Positions 47,710-55,946 of a stretch of DNA of 64,000 nt are shown in pieces. Positions within the stretch are counted from its first letter, which is position 1, and the number at the start of each line of letters is the position of its first letter. Source of the stretch: JADKAV01 sp963769435. Its GTDB lineage: Bacteria > Actinomycetota > Actinomycetes > S36-B12 > UBA10799. Position numbers and translations under genes: made by a program. Under the pieces are notes generated by a model that saw nothing but the letters and a program-made list of their open reading frames with translations, did no database searches and was not told the DNA's origin. Where the stretch lies: positions 1 through 64,000 of the forward strand of contig CAVYLN010000001.1 of assembly GCA_963769435.1 (NCBI GenBank), written 5' to 3'.

Positions 47710-47758
47710 AGAGTTTGGTGATATTCGGTCACATAGTGACCGGATATCACCAAACTCT
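47710..47758. repeat. Near-perfect 23-base hairpin between ceoC and the GH3 gene
   Basis: Two 23-base arms, AGAGTTTGGTGATATTCGGTCAC and its complement, differ by one base and flank the 3-base loop ATA. It sits between convergent genes, so it could end both transcripts, but it is AT-rich for this genome and has no T-tract, which looks more like a REP-type or protein-binding element. Confidence 0.7.
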
Positions 47759-47773
47759 GCAGCGCCCGGAGCC

Positions 47774-49315
47774 CTACCGCACGGACGCGCAGGGCCTCGG
47801 CCCCCGCACCGGCAGTCCGCCGAGTGCCCCCAACTCCCCCGCGATCGCCTGGCCCGCTGCCCACCCCGATGCACGCACGTTTCCGTACGTCAGCACCCGT
47901 TGCCGGGCGCGGCTGCTCAGCGCCGCATACGGCGAACCGGTCGCCACCCAGACATCCGTGGCACCCGGTGGCGAGGCCTGGACGACCACCCGAGTGGGAC
48001 CGCTGCCGACTCCCGCGGCACGCAGGCCCTGGCGTACTCCTGCGGCAACGGGACCGGAGCCGATCACGGTCGCGCCCTTGCCGACCTGCCGCTCGCACGA
48101 TCCCAGCACGGTGATCCCTGCTGCCGCGGCGTCCCGCGCCACTTTCTTGGAGGCCCGCACAGACGGAGCCTTCGGGTAGGTCGGCGCCTCGTTCAGCAAC
48201 CCGAGACGTTCCTTTGCCTGCAAGACGTGCATGACGGCGTTCTTCACCCTGGAACTGGGAAGGGCCGAAGACCCGGTGGCCCGTTTCACCTGAGCCACCG
48301 CTGCCCCCGGGTTGTTGGGCATCAGCAGCACGTCGACGCCGGCCGCGAGCACCTCCACCGCCAGGCGGGGTCGCGAAGCCACAGCGGCCATGCCGAGCGA
48401 GTCGCTGACGACGAGACCGTCGAAGCCCATCCGGTTGCGAAGAATCCCGGTCACCACCGGCTTCGAGACCGTCGCCGGCCTCCGGTCGTAGGCGGGAACC
48501 GTCACATGGGCCACCATGATCGCGGGCACGTCCGCGTCCACCGCCGCCTGGAACGGTGGCAGATCGATCTTCGCCAGCTTCTTGCGGGAGTGGGTGACCT
48601 TGGCCAGCCCCAGGTGGCTGTCGGTGGCGGTGTCGCCGTGGCCAGGGAAGTGTTTTGCGGTGGAAAGCACACCGGCACGCTCGAATCCCTGGACCTGACC
48701 GACCACCGCGTCCCCGACGACCGAGGGGAAGGCCCCCGGAGACCTGATCCCGATGATCGGGTTGCTGGGTCGCACGTTGACGTCGGCAACGGGTGCGAAG
48801 TCAATGTTCACCCCCCCGGAACGCAGCCAGTCACCGGTGAGTTCAGCCGTGTCGGCGGCGACGTCACGCCCACGGTCCGCATCGCCGGCCACTGCGGCAC
48901 CCAGCACCATCGCGCCAGGCAACGTGACCGGCATCCGCATGCGCCGTACGAGCGTGCCGTTCTCCTGATCGGCCCCGATCAGCAGCGGCGGGAGCCCGAG
49001 CCTGCGCGCCTCACTCTGCGCGGCGCGCACGACTGCTCGCCATTGACGCGCAGTTCCAGGAGCCATGATGATCAGGCCCCCCGGTCTGGTCGATCGAACG
49101 ACGGCGCGCGCGGCCGACGGGTCCAGGGAGCCGATCGGGACCATGAGCAGTTGCCTGACCCTTTGTGTCCGATTGAGTTCCCGGTAGGCCGTGGTCGCCG
49201 CAGACGGGGAGGTGACCGTCGGCTCGGTTTCCACAAGTGCTGCCGACTCGCCAGGCGTTGTGGAAGAACAAGCCCCCAACGCGAGAGCCAGGAGCCCGAT
49301 AACGATCGCACGCAC
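47774..49315 (-). CDS. Lipoprotein glycoside hydrolase family 3 (NagZ-like)
   Basis: A 513-residue cell-surface enzyme candidate. Residues 1-16 end in lipobox ALGACSS. The GH3 barrel has LLIGADQENGTLVRRM, NIDFAPVADVNVRPSNPIIG, the NagZ signature AKHFPGHGDTATDSH with the His/Asp acid-base dyad, and the nucleophile Asp in GLVVSDSLGMAAV. It probably removes N-acetylglucosamine from muropeptides or wall glycans outside the membrane. The C-terminal 150 residues form an added domain (VTVLGSCERQVGKGATVIGSG...). GTG at 49315 has TAGGCT six bases upstream. Confidence 0.88.
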   Translation of the reverse strand: MRAIVIGLLALALGACSSTTPGESAALVETEPTVTSPSAATTAYRELNRTQRVRQLLMVPIGSLDPSAARAVVRSTRPGGLIIMAPGTARQWRAVVRAAQSEARRLGLPPLLIGADQENGTLVRRMRMPVTLPGAMVLGAAVAGDADRGRDVAADTAELTGDWLRSGGVNIDFAPVADVNVRPSNPIIGIRSPGAFPSVVGDAVVGQVQGFERAGVLSTAKHFPGHGDTATDSHLGLAKVTHSRKKLAKIDLPPFQAAVDADVPAIMVAHVTVPAYDRRPATVSKPVVTGILRNRMGFDGLVVSDSLGMAAVASRPRLAVEVLAAGVDVLLMPNNPGAAVAQVKRATGSSALPSSRVKNAVMHVLQAKERLGLLNEAPTYPKAPSVRASKKVARDAAAAGITVLGSCERQVGKGATVIGSGPVAAGVRQGLRAAGVGSGPTRVVVQASPPGATDVWVATGSPYAALSSRARQRVLTYGNVRASGWAAGQAIAGELGALGGLPVRGPRPCASVR

Positions 49316-49321
49316 CACCCC

Positions 49322-49327
49322 AGCCTA
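49322..49327 (-). promoter_or_regulatory. -10 box of leaderless promoter, GH3 gene
   Basis: TAGGCT on the reverse strand six bases before the GTG at 49315; this favours 49315 over the GTG at 49318. Confidence 0.5.
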
Positions 49328-49517
49328 AGCGAGGCCGATACGACCGCCCTCTCGATGCCGAGACTTGTTCGCCGCGACGGCCCCCGCTCGGATCGTGTCC
49401 CGAGCGCGTCACGAACCCTGCCGTGACCGGCCCGCCGCTGCATCGCCCGACCGATCGCGTTGCCACCCGGGTTCGCCCCCGAATAGGGTCGGACGGGATC
49501 GGTCACCGGAGGCTGCG

Positions 49518-50411
49518 ATGCACGACAAGAACATCAACCACGGCTTCCTGGACCCTGTTCTGGCAGGTCGTCAGGTCGATGTGTACTACCACTTCGGCGT
49601 CTCCAGCGAGGACCCGATCATGGACGTCATGCGGGACGTGCGGGCCGTCATTCTGGCCGGATCGGGGGGCCGGATCGACAGCTTCGCCAACACGTGGAGC
49701 CGCATACACGGCGACGCCGAGATCGTGGCGTTCCCCAAGGAGGAGCGCTTCGTCACGCGGTATTGCCATGGCGTGCTGTTCGCCTCCCACGGGATGGGAA
49801 TGCCCAGCGCATCCATCGCACTGCAGGAACTCATGAGGATGATGTACTACCTCAAGCGTGGGGACCTCGATGCCCTCGACGACATCTTCTGGGCTCGGGT
49901 GGGGACCAGCGGCGGGGTCGGGCTGGAGGGTGGCACGGTCGTGGTCACCACCGAAGCCCTCATGGCGGATCTGCGTCCCTACCGGGTCCTCAACGGCGGG
50001 ATGGGTGAGTACTGGTTCGACAGCGGCTTCCCGGCCGATGTCGCCGATGCCATCGTGGCCGCCAACGCGTCGAGTGGGTTGCATCTAGTGACCGGCAAGA
50101 CCGTGGCGGGAAACGAGTTCTTCCTCGAACAGTTCCGTCTGGACGGCGCCATCTGCATGGAGACCCCGTCGACCAAGATGGCCTGGCTGGAGTGGGTGTA
50201 CGACAACGGCGTGCGGAACATCGAGATGGAGGGCGCGATGCTCGCCGGCTACCTGAACCACTGGGGCTTCAGCAAGTTCGCAATGATCTGCGCAACCCTG
50301 CTCAACCGCCTCGAGGGCGATCAGGTGACAGCCACACCCGCTCAACTACACCAGTTCAGCGAGGACTCGGGGACCGCCATCCTGAACTACCTGACGGCGA
50401 CGCTTTCGTAG
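49518..50411 (+). CDS. udp: Uridine phosphorylase, similar to the animal UPP type
   Basis: A 297-residue PNP/UDP-family nucleoside phosphorylase. GGAGG five bases before the ATG sets the start. FASHGMGMPSASIALQELMR and WARVGTSGGVGLEGGTVVVT are the phosphate-site motifs, and NIEMEGAMLAGYLNHWG the ribose-site motif with Glu-Met-Glu. The N-terminal YYHFGVSSEDP, the FPKEERFVTRYCHG stretch and the FRLDGAI region are closer, by memory, to vertebrate uridine phosphorylase than to the E. coli enzyme. It would split uridine with phosphate into uracil and ribose 1-phosphate. Single gene, no nucleoside transporter beside it. Confidence 0.82.
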   Translation: MHDKNINHGFLDPVLAGRQVDVYYHFGVSSEDPIMDVMRDVRAVILAGSGGRIDSFANTWSRIHGDAEIVAFPKEERFVTRYCHGVLFASHGMGMPSASIALQELMRMMYYLKRGDLDALDDIFWARVGTSGGVGLEGGTVVVTTEALMADLRPYRVLNGGMGEYWFDSGFPADVADAIVAANASSGLHLVTGKTVAGNEFFLEQFRLDGAICMETPSTKMAWLEWVYDNGVRNIEMEGAMLAGYLNHWGFSKFAMICATLLNRLEGDQVTATPAQLHQFSEDSGTAILNYLTATLS

Positions 50412-50423
50412 CCCGAAGCCGGC

Positions 50424-52604
50424 TCAGTTGAAGACCCACCGGCGGACGACCTGCTCCAGAGTGTCCTTCGACACTGGCTTGGTGACGAAATCGTCCATCC
50501 CCGCAAGCGCGCATTCCTGCCGTGTCTGCTCGAGCACATTGGCTGTGAGCGCCACCACCACCACCGCGCGTCTGCCCTCCTCGGCCTCCATGAGTCGCAG
50601 TCTGCGGGTGGCCTCGAGGCCGTCCATACCCGGCATGTGCACGTCCATGAAGACCAGGTCGAAGGGGTGGGCGGCGACCGCCTCAAGCGCTGTCGGACCG
50701 TCTGCTGCGACCTCCACCTCGCACCCGATGCGCTCCAGCATGGAGCGGGCGACGAGTTGGTTCACCGCGTTGTCCTCCACCAGGAGGACCCGGCAGACTC
50801 CCATCTCGGCTTCGGCCCGATCCTGCACGGGCGTGACCGGCGCGGCTGCCGCCGAGGCCGCCAGTGGGACGGTGACGAAGAAGGTGGTGCCGCGGCCCGG
50901 CTCGCTGACCGCGTGAATGGAGCCCGACATCCCCTCAAGCATCCGGCGACAAATGGCCAGGCCGAGCCCCGTGCCCCCGAACCGCCGGGAGGTGGAGGCG
51001 TCGGCCTGCACGAAGGCGTCGAAAAGTGTCGGCAGCACGGAGGCGGGGACACCGATTCCGGTGTCGCTGACCGCGAAGTCCAGCGCGAAACGGCCATCCT
51101 CCATCCAACGGCCTGCGACCTGCAGGCCGACTGAACCCGATGGCGTGAACTTCAGAGCATTGCTCAACAGGTTCGTGACGATCTGACGCAGCCGAACAGC
51201 ATCTCCCACAAGCACCGCCGGTACCTCGTCGGCGACCGTGACCCGGAACTGCAGACCCTTGGCCTCGAACTGGTTGCGCAGCAGTCCGGCGGCATCGTGG
51301 AACTCCTCGCGAGGGTCGAACGGCGATGCCTCGAATTCGACCCTCCCCGACTCCAGGCGGGAGAGATCCAGAACCCCCTTGATGACCGCCATGAGCGCTT
51401 CGGCGGACTCGTTGGCCAGATCGACCTGCTGCTCCTGTTGGGCAGAGAGGGGCGAATCCTTGAGCAACTGGAGCATGCCCACCACCCCGTTGAGGGGGGT
51501 GCGGATCTCGTGGCTCATCGTGGCCAGGAATTCGCTCTTGGCCCGGCTGGCCGCCTCCGCCTTCTCCCGGGCCTCTTGCGCAGATGTCACATCCACATGG
51601 ATCCCGACCATCCGGGCGGGCTTTCCCCGGGCATCGCGCAGGATGCTCGCCCTCGCCATGATCCAGACGTAGTGCCCGTCTCGGTGCCGCAGGCGGTGGA
51701 TGTTCTCGTAAACCGCATCGGGACCGTCGAGTGCCTCCTGGACCCGCTTCATGGAGTCCTCGAGGTCGTCAGGATGGATCCTGCTCTCCCATTCCTGGAA
51801 ACTGTGCCCGATCTCATCGTCTGCGTACCCCAGCATCTGCTTCCAGCGCGGCGAATAGAAGACCTGCGAATCGCCGATCCGCCAGTCCCAGAGCCCCGCG
51901 GAACTCCCTTCGAGGGCCAGTTCGAGCCGCTGCTGCTCCAGGGCCAACTCCCCCACCTGGGACTCGATCCGAGCCTTGTCCCAGCGAGCCTGCAGGAGCG
52001 TCCCGATCTGATGGGCCAGCAGCGAGAAGGACCCCATGTGCTCGCGCTCCAGTGCGGCGTAGAACCGCCCGCTCTCATCGCGCGTACCGACAACGAGCAT
52101 CGCCGGGTTGATTCCCTCGGCGCCCCCGCACAGGGCCGCCGCGACCTGCCGGAAGCCTGGGCCCAGATGACTACGTGTCTGCTCCTCATCCCACAGCAGC
52201 GCACGTCGGCGCTCCTGCTCGGCCATGTCGCGCAGCACCGTGAAGCGCTCAGCATCCAGGCCAGACACGTCTCCCTGAGAGGCCACGATCTCCCCTGCAG
52301 GGCGCCCGGGCCATTCCTGAGCGACCAGCGCGACCACCTCGACCTCGAAGATCTGGCACACCACCTCGACGCTCATCCTCGCCAGGTCGTCCTCGTCCGA
52401 AGCGGCGAGCGCGTGGGCGTAGAACTCGTGCATCTCCGCGAATCTTGCGATCTCCCGATCGAGCCTGTCGCGAGTGGCGATCAACTCCTGCTGCTGCCGG
52501 GAGAGACGGGCGACCTGCTCCTGCAAGTGGCCGTTCGAGTCACCCTGGGCAGCGATCATTTCAGGCGTCCGATCTTGAGCCCTGCTGCGTACAGCAGCAT
52601 CCAT
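50424..52604 (-). CDS. Soluble hybrid histidine kinase (PAS - HisKA - HATPase - receiver)
   Basis: A 726-residue kinase without membrane segments. Order: coiled coil (about 20-55), GAF-like sensor (about 60-210), PAS/PAC (about 230-345), HisKA with FLATMSHEIRTPLNGVVGML (phospho-acceptor His), HATPase with NLLSNALKFTPSG, DTGIGV and GTGLGLAICRRML, and a C-terminal receiver with LLVEDNAVNQL and VFMDVHMPGMDGLEATRRL. It starts six bases after the FIST gene stop, so the FIST protein is the likely sensor partner. No histidine phosphotransferase or output regulator is nearby, so the phosphate's destination is unknown. Confidence 0.9.
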   Translation of the reverse strand: MDAAVRSRAQDRTPEMIAAQGDSNGHLQEQVARLSRQQQELIATRDRLDREIARFAEMHEFYAHALAASDEDDLARMSVEVVCQIFEVEVVALVAQEWPGRPAGEIVASQGDVSGLDAERFTVLRDMAEQERRRALLWDEEQTRSHLGPGFRQVAAALCGGAEGINPAMLVVGTRDESGRFYAALEREHMGSFSLLAHQIGTLLQARWDKARIESQVGELALEQQRLELALEGSSAGLWDWRIGDSQVFYSPRWKQMLGYADDEIGHSFQEWESRIHPDDLEDSMKRVQEALDGPDAVYENIHRLRHRDGHYVWIMARASILRDARGKPARMVGIHVDVTSAQEAREKAEAASRAKSEFLATMSHEIRTPLNGVVGMLQLLKDSPLSAQQEQQVDLANESAEALMAVIKGVLDLSRLESGRVEFEASPFDPREEFHDAAGLLRNQFEAKGLQFRVTVADEVPAVLVGDAVRLRQIVTNLLSNALKFTPSGSVGLQVAGRWMEDGRFALDFAVSDTGIGVPASVLPTLFDAFVQADASTSRRFGGTGLGLAICRRMLEGMSGSIHAVSEPGRGTTFFVTVPLAASAAAAPVTPVQDRAEAEMGVCRVLLVEDNAVNQLVARSMLERIGCEVEVAADGPTALEAVAAHPFDLVFMDVHMPGMDGLEATRRLRLMEAEEGRRAVVVVALTANVLEQTRQECALAGMDDFVTKPVSKDTLEQVVRRWVFN

Positions 52605-52610
52605 CAGAGG

Positions 52611-53798
52611 CTACCTCACCAGCGCGTAGATCGCGGTGGTGTAGTTGTGGTACTCGTTCTTGCCGCCAAGGCGTGCGAACTCCCCGAATCCGTACATCCC
52701 CAACCAGGGCGGCGGGGACCCGTCACGGGACAGCGGGTACTGCATGCGGCTGACCAGTTCATCCTTCATCACCCGGTCGAACAGGAACCGCCCACGAGCC
52801 AGGCAGTCGGCGTGGAAAACGGCAACCACGGTTCCCGTGCCGATCCGGTCGACCATCTGGCCCATCATGCGATCCATGTCGTTGAAGATGCGCTCTTCGT
52901 CACGGACCGTGAGCCACAACTGGGTGCCCTCTTCGATCGTGGTCGGGTAGTGCATCGTGCCGTCCGGTTCGTAGCTGGTGACCACGCGCAGGATGTGAGC
53001 GTTCCCGTATTCGTCGGCCAGATCCTGGGGCAACGCCTCGGCCAGCGCGCCGATCGGGATCGTGTCCCCACATGTGGCGTTGGGTTCGAGAGCCAAACGG
53101 GCCGTGTAGGTCTGCCACGCGGGACGGCCGTCGAGTTCGATGATCCGGTTGCCCTGCGACCGCGTGACTGTCATCGGCTCACCCACGGCGACAAAACCGT
53201 GTGTGGCCTGGGTGACCACTCGCAGCGAGGGGTCGGCGAAACCCACCGCCCACGCTCCGTGCTCGGTGACCCTGCCGTCTGCCATCTGGAAACTGGCAAG
53301 GCCCTTCATGTTGTCCGCCGATGTGGCGCCCACGATCGTCACCTCGGGCCCGAGCACCGATTCCATACCGCGGATGACCTCGTCGTTGGCGATGTCGATG
53401 CCGGAACCCAGGTACTGCACGATGTTCGTTTCGGGCTTGTCTGCCAGAAGTGAGGTGGCCAACTCCACGCCGCGGTCGAAACTGTTGTGCGCGTAGATCC
53501 CATCGAGGGACGCGACCGCCACCTCAGCGCCTCGGACCGCCATGATCGCCACGTCGTGCATGGACTCACTCACGCCCTCGCAGCCCACCACGCCGCAGCA
53601 CGACGAGCCGACGATTCGCGCGCTGGGGGCCAGTCGCGCCGCCTCGTCGATGAGCGCCTGGAAGTCATGACCCATCGAGGCGTTGATGACCAGGACGTCA
53701 CAGTCCGTGTCCCCCTCGCCCAGCGCTGCCTCCAAGCACTCCACGATGGCTCGTCGTGAATTGACCATCCGAACACTGGCCGATGCGAACTCCAACAT
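52611..53798 (-). CDS. FIST N- and C-domain signal-sensing protein
   Basis: A 395-residue cytosolic protein. FIST_N is recognisable from SARIVGSSCCGVVGCEGVSESMHDVAIMAV, and FIST_C from NRIIELDGRPAWQTYTARL and the C-terminal FGEFARLGGKNEYHNYTTA. FIST domains bind small ligands, probably amino acids or nitric-oxide-related signals (family knowledge, not certain). The protein lies six bases upstream of the hybrid kinase in one operon, matching the NosP-like arrangement in which a FIST protein controls a co-encoded kinase. A Cys-Cys pair (SSCCG) is a feature to note. GGGAGG precedes the ATG. Confidence 0.85.
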   Translation of the reverse strand: MLEFASASVRMVNSRRAIVECLEAALGEGDTDCDVLVINASMGHDFQALIDEAARLAPSARIVGSSCCGVVGCEGVSESMHDVAIMAVRGAEVAVASLDGIYAHNSFDRGVELATSLLADKPETNIVQYLGSGIDIANDEVIRGMESVLGPEVTIVGATSADNMKGLASFQMADGRVTEHGAWAVGFADPSLRVVTQATHGFVAVGEPMTVTRSQGNRIIELDGRPAWQTYTARLALEPNATCGDTIPIGALAEALPQDLADEYGNAHILRVVTSYEPDGTMHYPTTIEEGTQLWLTVRDEERIFNDMDRMMGQMVDRIGTGTVVAVFHADCLARGRFLFDRVMKDELVSRMQYPLSRDGSPPPWLGMYGFGEFARLGGKNEYHNYTTAIYALVR

Positions 53799-53873
53799 GT
53801 CCCCGCCTCCCTCTCAAGGTCCAAACGTCCCGCAGGACCCTCAGGCGACGGTCAGGTCTTCCTCAAGAATGGC

Positions 53874-54038
53874 TCAAGAGCCGTGCCGCCGACCTCCGCC
53901 GCAGCACACCGTATAGCCCGACTTGCACAGACGCTCGAACTCCTCGGCCCGGCGCTGCTGGGCGCGAGTCGGCGGATCGACCCGCCGCTCTGGGCCAGCC
54001 TGCCCCGCGGCCGCCTCCTTGGAGGAGAGGTCGGTCAT
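53874..54038 (-). CDS. 54-residue small protein with CCGGG motif, unknown
   Basis: This short gene starts with an ATG overlapping the stop of the YkvA-like gene (ATGA) and ends at a TGA at 53874. GGAG-rich sequence is absent because coupling would supply ribosomes. The product is hydrophilic, with an alternating acidic/basic helix (PPTRAQQRRAEEFERLCKSG) and a Cys-rich end: three cysteines in LCKSGYTVCCGGGRRHGS. That ending could bind a metal or redox partner. Codon use is GC-rich at third positions, as in real genes here. I do not recognise a family. Confidence 0.5.
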   Translation of the reverse strand: MTDLSSKEAAAGQAGPERRVDPPTRAQQRRAEEFERLCKSGYTVCCGGGRRHGS

Positions 54039-54238
54039 CGCCCGTCGGCCGGGACGGTGACCACCTGCGGCTTCTGGGCAGCGCGCAGGATCATGGCGGC
54101 GACCAGCCCGAGGATGGCGGCGTCGTCGGCGATCCCCAGCGGACCGGCGATGATCTCGGGGATGAAGTCGAACGGTGACACAACGTACAGGAGGGCGACG
54201 ATGATCAAGCCCACCTGCGTCTTCGAAAGTCTGTTCAT
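54035..54238 (-). CDS. YkvA / DUF1232-like small membrane protein
   Basis: A 67-residue protein with two hydrophobic stretches around the DUF1232 core VVSPFDFIPEIIAGPLGIAD, which matches the family motif SPxDLIPD. Its function is unknown; a membrane location is likely. The ATG at 54238 has a GGAA-type ribosome site. It overlaps the following 54-codon gene by four bases, so the two should work together. Confidence 0.72.
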   Translation of the reverse strand: MNRLSKTQVGLIIVALLYVVSPFDFIPEIIAGPLGIADDAAILGLVAAMILRAAQKPQVVTVPADGR

Positions 54239-54287
54239 GTTTCCATTCTGAACGCAGATGTGTACTTTGACAACACCATTGATCGCG

Positions 54288-55028
54288 TCACTTGATAATC
54301 TCGCAGAATCCGTAGCGATTACCGCGGTCCCAGGCAGCTTTCCCCGGCACGTAGTAGGTCCGCAGGGTCCACGCCTTTCGCTTCTTGGCAAGCTTGCGGC
54401 ACGCCTTCTGAGTCTTCTTCAGCATCCTTTTGGTCCCGGGATAGGACTGGGCGTAGCCGGTGGGGATCCACACCTGGTTCGTCAGCCGGACGGCGTCCGG
54501 CTTGCTGCACTTCATCCCGCGCCACCCGCGCGGGTTCAGGCACACGTACGGCTTGAGGCCGCGGCCCGCGACCGAGCCGGTCCGTGTCTGCGCCTGCGTG
54601 AGGCCGGTGTTGCGACTCTGTCCCAGACATGTGGCCCAACGCTGTCCAGTGTCCCACTCGGCCGTGGAGGGGAACTGCACGTTGAGCCGCGCGCTGCGGG
54701 GCATCACATAGGTCGACTTCGGGAACTTGGGCTTCGGCTTGGTCCATGCGTAGGCCACCGCCAGCGGCTGGCAGGCCCGGACCGCCCAGCCCTTGGCCTC
54801 CGGGGAGCCGTACCCGGTGGCCGCGATGTCCGATGGGACGTACACGGTCCCGAGCACTTCCCCGTTGTGGGCCGTGGCACAGTCGGCCAGGGCCGCGCTG
54901 AAAGGAGTCTGCAGCCACTGTTCGGCGGAGTAGGAGAAGCAGGTGCCGGCGGCCGGGGGTTCAGCGGCTGCCGGCCCTGCCAACCCGACCACGATCGCCG
55001 ACGCGGCCACCAACACCGAGAACCTCAT
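54288..55028 (-). CDS. Secreted septum-formation-domain-like protein
   Basis: A 246-residue exported protein. Residues 1-22 are a signal peptide cleaved near AAA-EPP. A region with ADCATAHNGEVLGTVYVP is typical of the actinobacterial 'septum formation' domain, where a C-xxx-H-xx-E-V motif recurs; a second copy-like CLGQSRN segment follows. Many cysteines and a basic C-terminal part (KKTQKACRKLAKKRK) suggest a disulphide-held wall protein. The ATG overlaps the stop of the gene upstream (ATGA), so the two secreted proteins are made together. Exact role unknown. Confidence 0.6.
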   Translation of the reverse strand: MRFSVLVAASAIVVGLAGPAAAEPPAAGTCFSYSAEQWLQTPFSAALADCATAHNGEVLGTVYVPSDIAATGYGSPEAKGWAVRACQPLAVAYAWTKPKPKFPKSTYVMPRSARLNVQFPSTAEWDTGQRWATCLGQSRNTGLTQAQTRTGSVAGRGLKPYVCLNPRGWRGMKCSKPDAVRLTNQVWIPTGYAQSYPGTKRMLKKTQKACRKLAKKRKAWTLRTYYVPGKAAWDRGNRYGFCEIIK

Positions 55029-55861
55029 CCGCTGTCCCGCGACATCCAGGTGAACAACCGCTCTACCCCGGCTGGCGTGCGAGCGCGCTTGCACAACACG
55101 TCGTAGTCCCGTTTGGTGTCCCACCACTGCGCGACCAGGATGGGGCCACCCTGTACCGACGAGACCTTGCACATGCGGCGCCCGTCGGAGATGTCCGTGT
55201 TGGACCACGGGTGCCCGCCCGCGGTGCGCCACTCGGGCAGTCCGTAACGAGCTGTGCCGATGATGTCGCGCCACGGCGTGGGCGAGGTGTAGAAGCCCAC
55301 CTCCATCCCGGCCTCGCGATACCCCCGGAGGACCCCGTCGAGCACCGCCTTGTTCCGCTTGCGGTTCGACGTCCAGGGTGCGACCGGATAGGGCTCTACA
55401 TCAACCCACATGAAAGGTGTGTCGAGGCCCACACGCTGCATGGTCGCCAGGTTGAAGCGCGCCTGGGCATAGCCGGTGTTCCGCAGGCGTTTGCGCAGCG
55501 ACGTGGGTTGCCACGGGCCCTCGCCCCCGTACTGCTTGATCTGTTTGCGTTTCGGATACGTCGTCATCGCGTAGGTGCCGACATAGATACCGCGCTTCTT
55601 CGCCCACTTCACTTGACGGGCGATGCACGGGTTCGGATAGAAGCCCGGGCCGTTGGTCAGTCCGAGGATCACGAACCGTGCGTTCGCCTTCGGCATCGGC
55701 AGTCCCAGGGTCTTCCTCGACGGAATCCCCATTCCCTTCGGGCAGTTCGGCCACGAGGCGTCGCCGCCCCGGCGAGGCACGTCATCGACGGCAGTGGCCG
55801 GGCTCGCAATCGGGGACAAAAGGACACCTGCAGCGGCCACCAGGGCCATCAACCACTTCAC
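55025..55861 (-). CDS. Secreted glycoside-hydrolase-like protein (DUF1906 / GH25-like fold)
   Basis: A 278-residue exported protein. GTG at 55861 follows GGAGG by five bases; residues 1-24 are a signal peptide (KWLMALVAAAGVLL, cleavage near ATA-VDD). The barrel-like domain has DASWPNCPKGMG, FVILGLTNGPGFYPN, GIYVGTYAMTTYP, TPFMWVDVEPYP with an Asp-Glu pair at the usual GH25 active-site position, VGFYTSP and LVAQWW near the end. It may cut peptidoglycan or be a related wall protein. It shares an operon with the septum-formation-like gene. Enzyme activity is an inference. Confidence 0.68.
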   Translation of the reverse strand: MKWLMALVAAAGVLLSPIASPATAVDDVPRRGGDASWPNCPKGMGIPSRKTLGLPMPKANARFVILGLTNGPGFYPNPCIARQVKWAKKRGIYVGTYAMTTYPKRKQIKQYGGEGPWQPTSLRKRLRNTGYAQARFNLATMQRVGLDTPFMWVDVEPYPVAPWTSNRKRNKAVLDGVLRGYREAGMEVGFYTSPTPWRDIIGTARYGLPEWRTAGGHPWSNTDISDGRRMCKVSSVQGGPILVAQWWDTKRDYDVLCKRARTPAGVERLFTWMSRDSG

Positions 55862-55933
55862 GTAAACCTCCACAGCACTTCCCGAAAGGGTAATACACGT
55901 GCGAAGCACGGTTTACGTCGCCGGATTCCGCAC

Positions 55934-55939
55934 TACGGT
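55934..55939 (+). promoter_or_regulatory. -10 box of leaderless promoter, ROK kinase gene
   Basis: TACGGT seven bases before the ATG at 55947. Confidence 0.5.
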
Positions 55940-55946
55940 GGAAGAC

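Noticed and set aside
47190..48098. Antisense frame over ceoC and the 47710 hairpin
   Set aside because: It is the opposite strand of ceoC and the palindrome, without start signals or domains.
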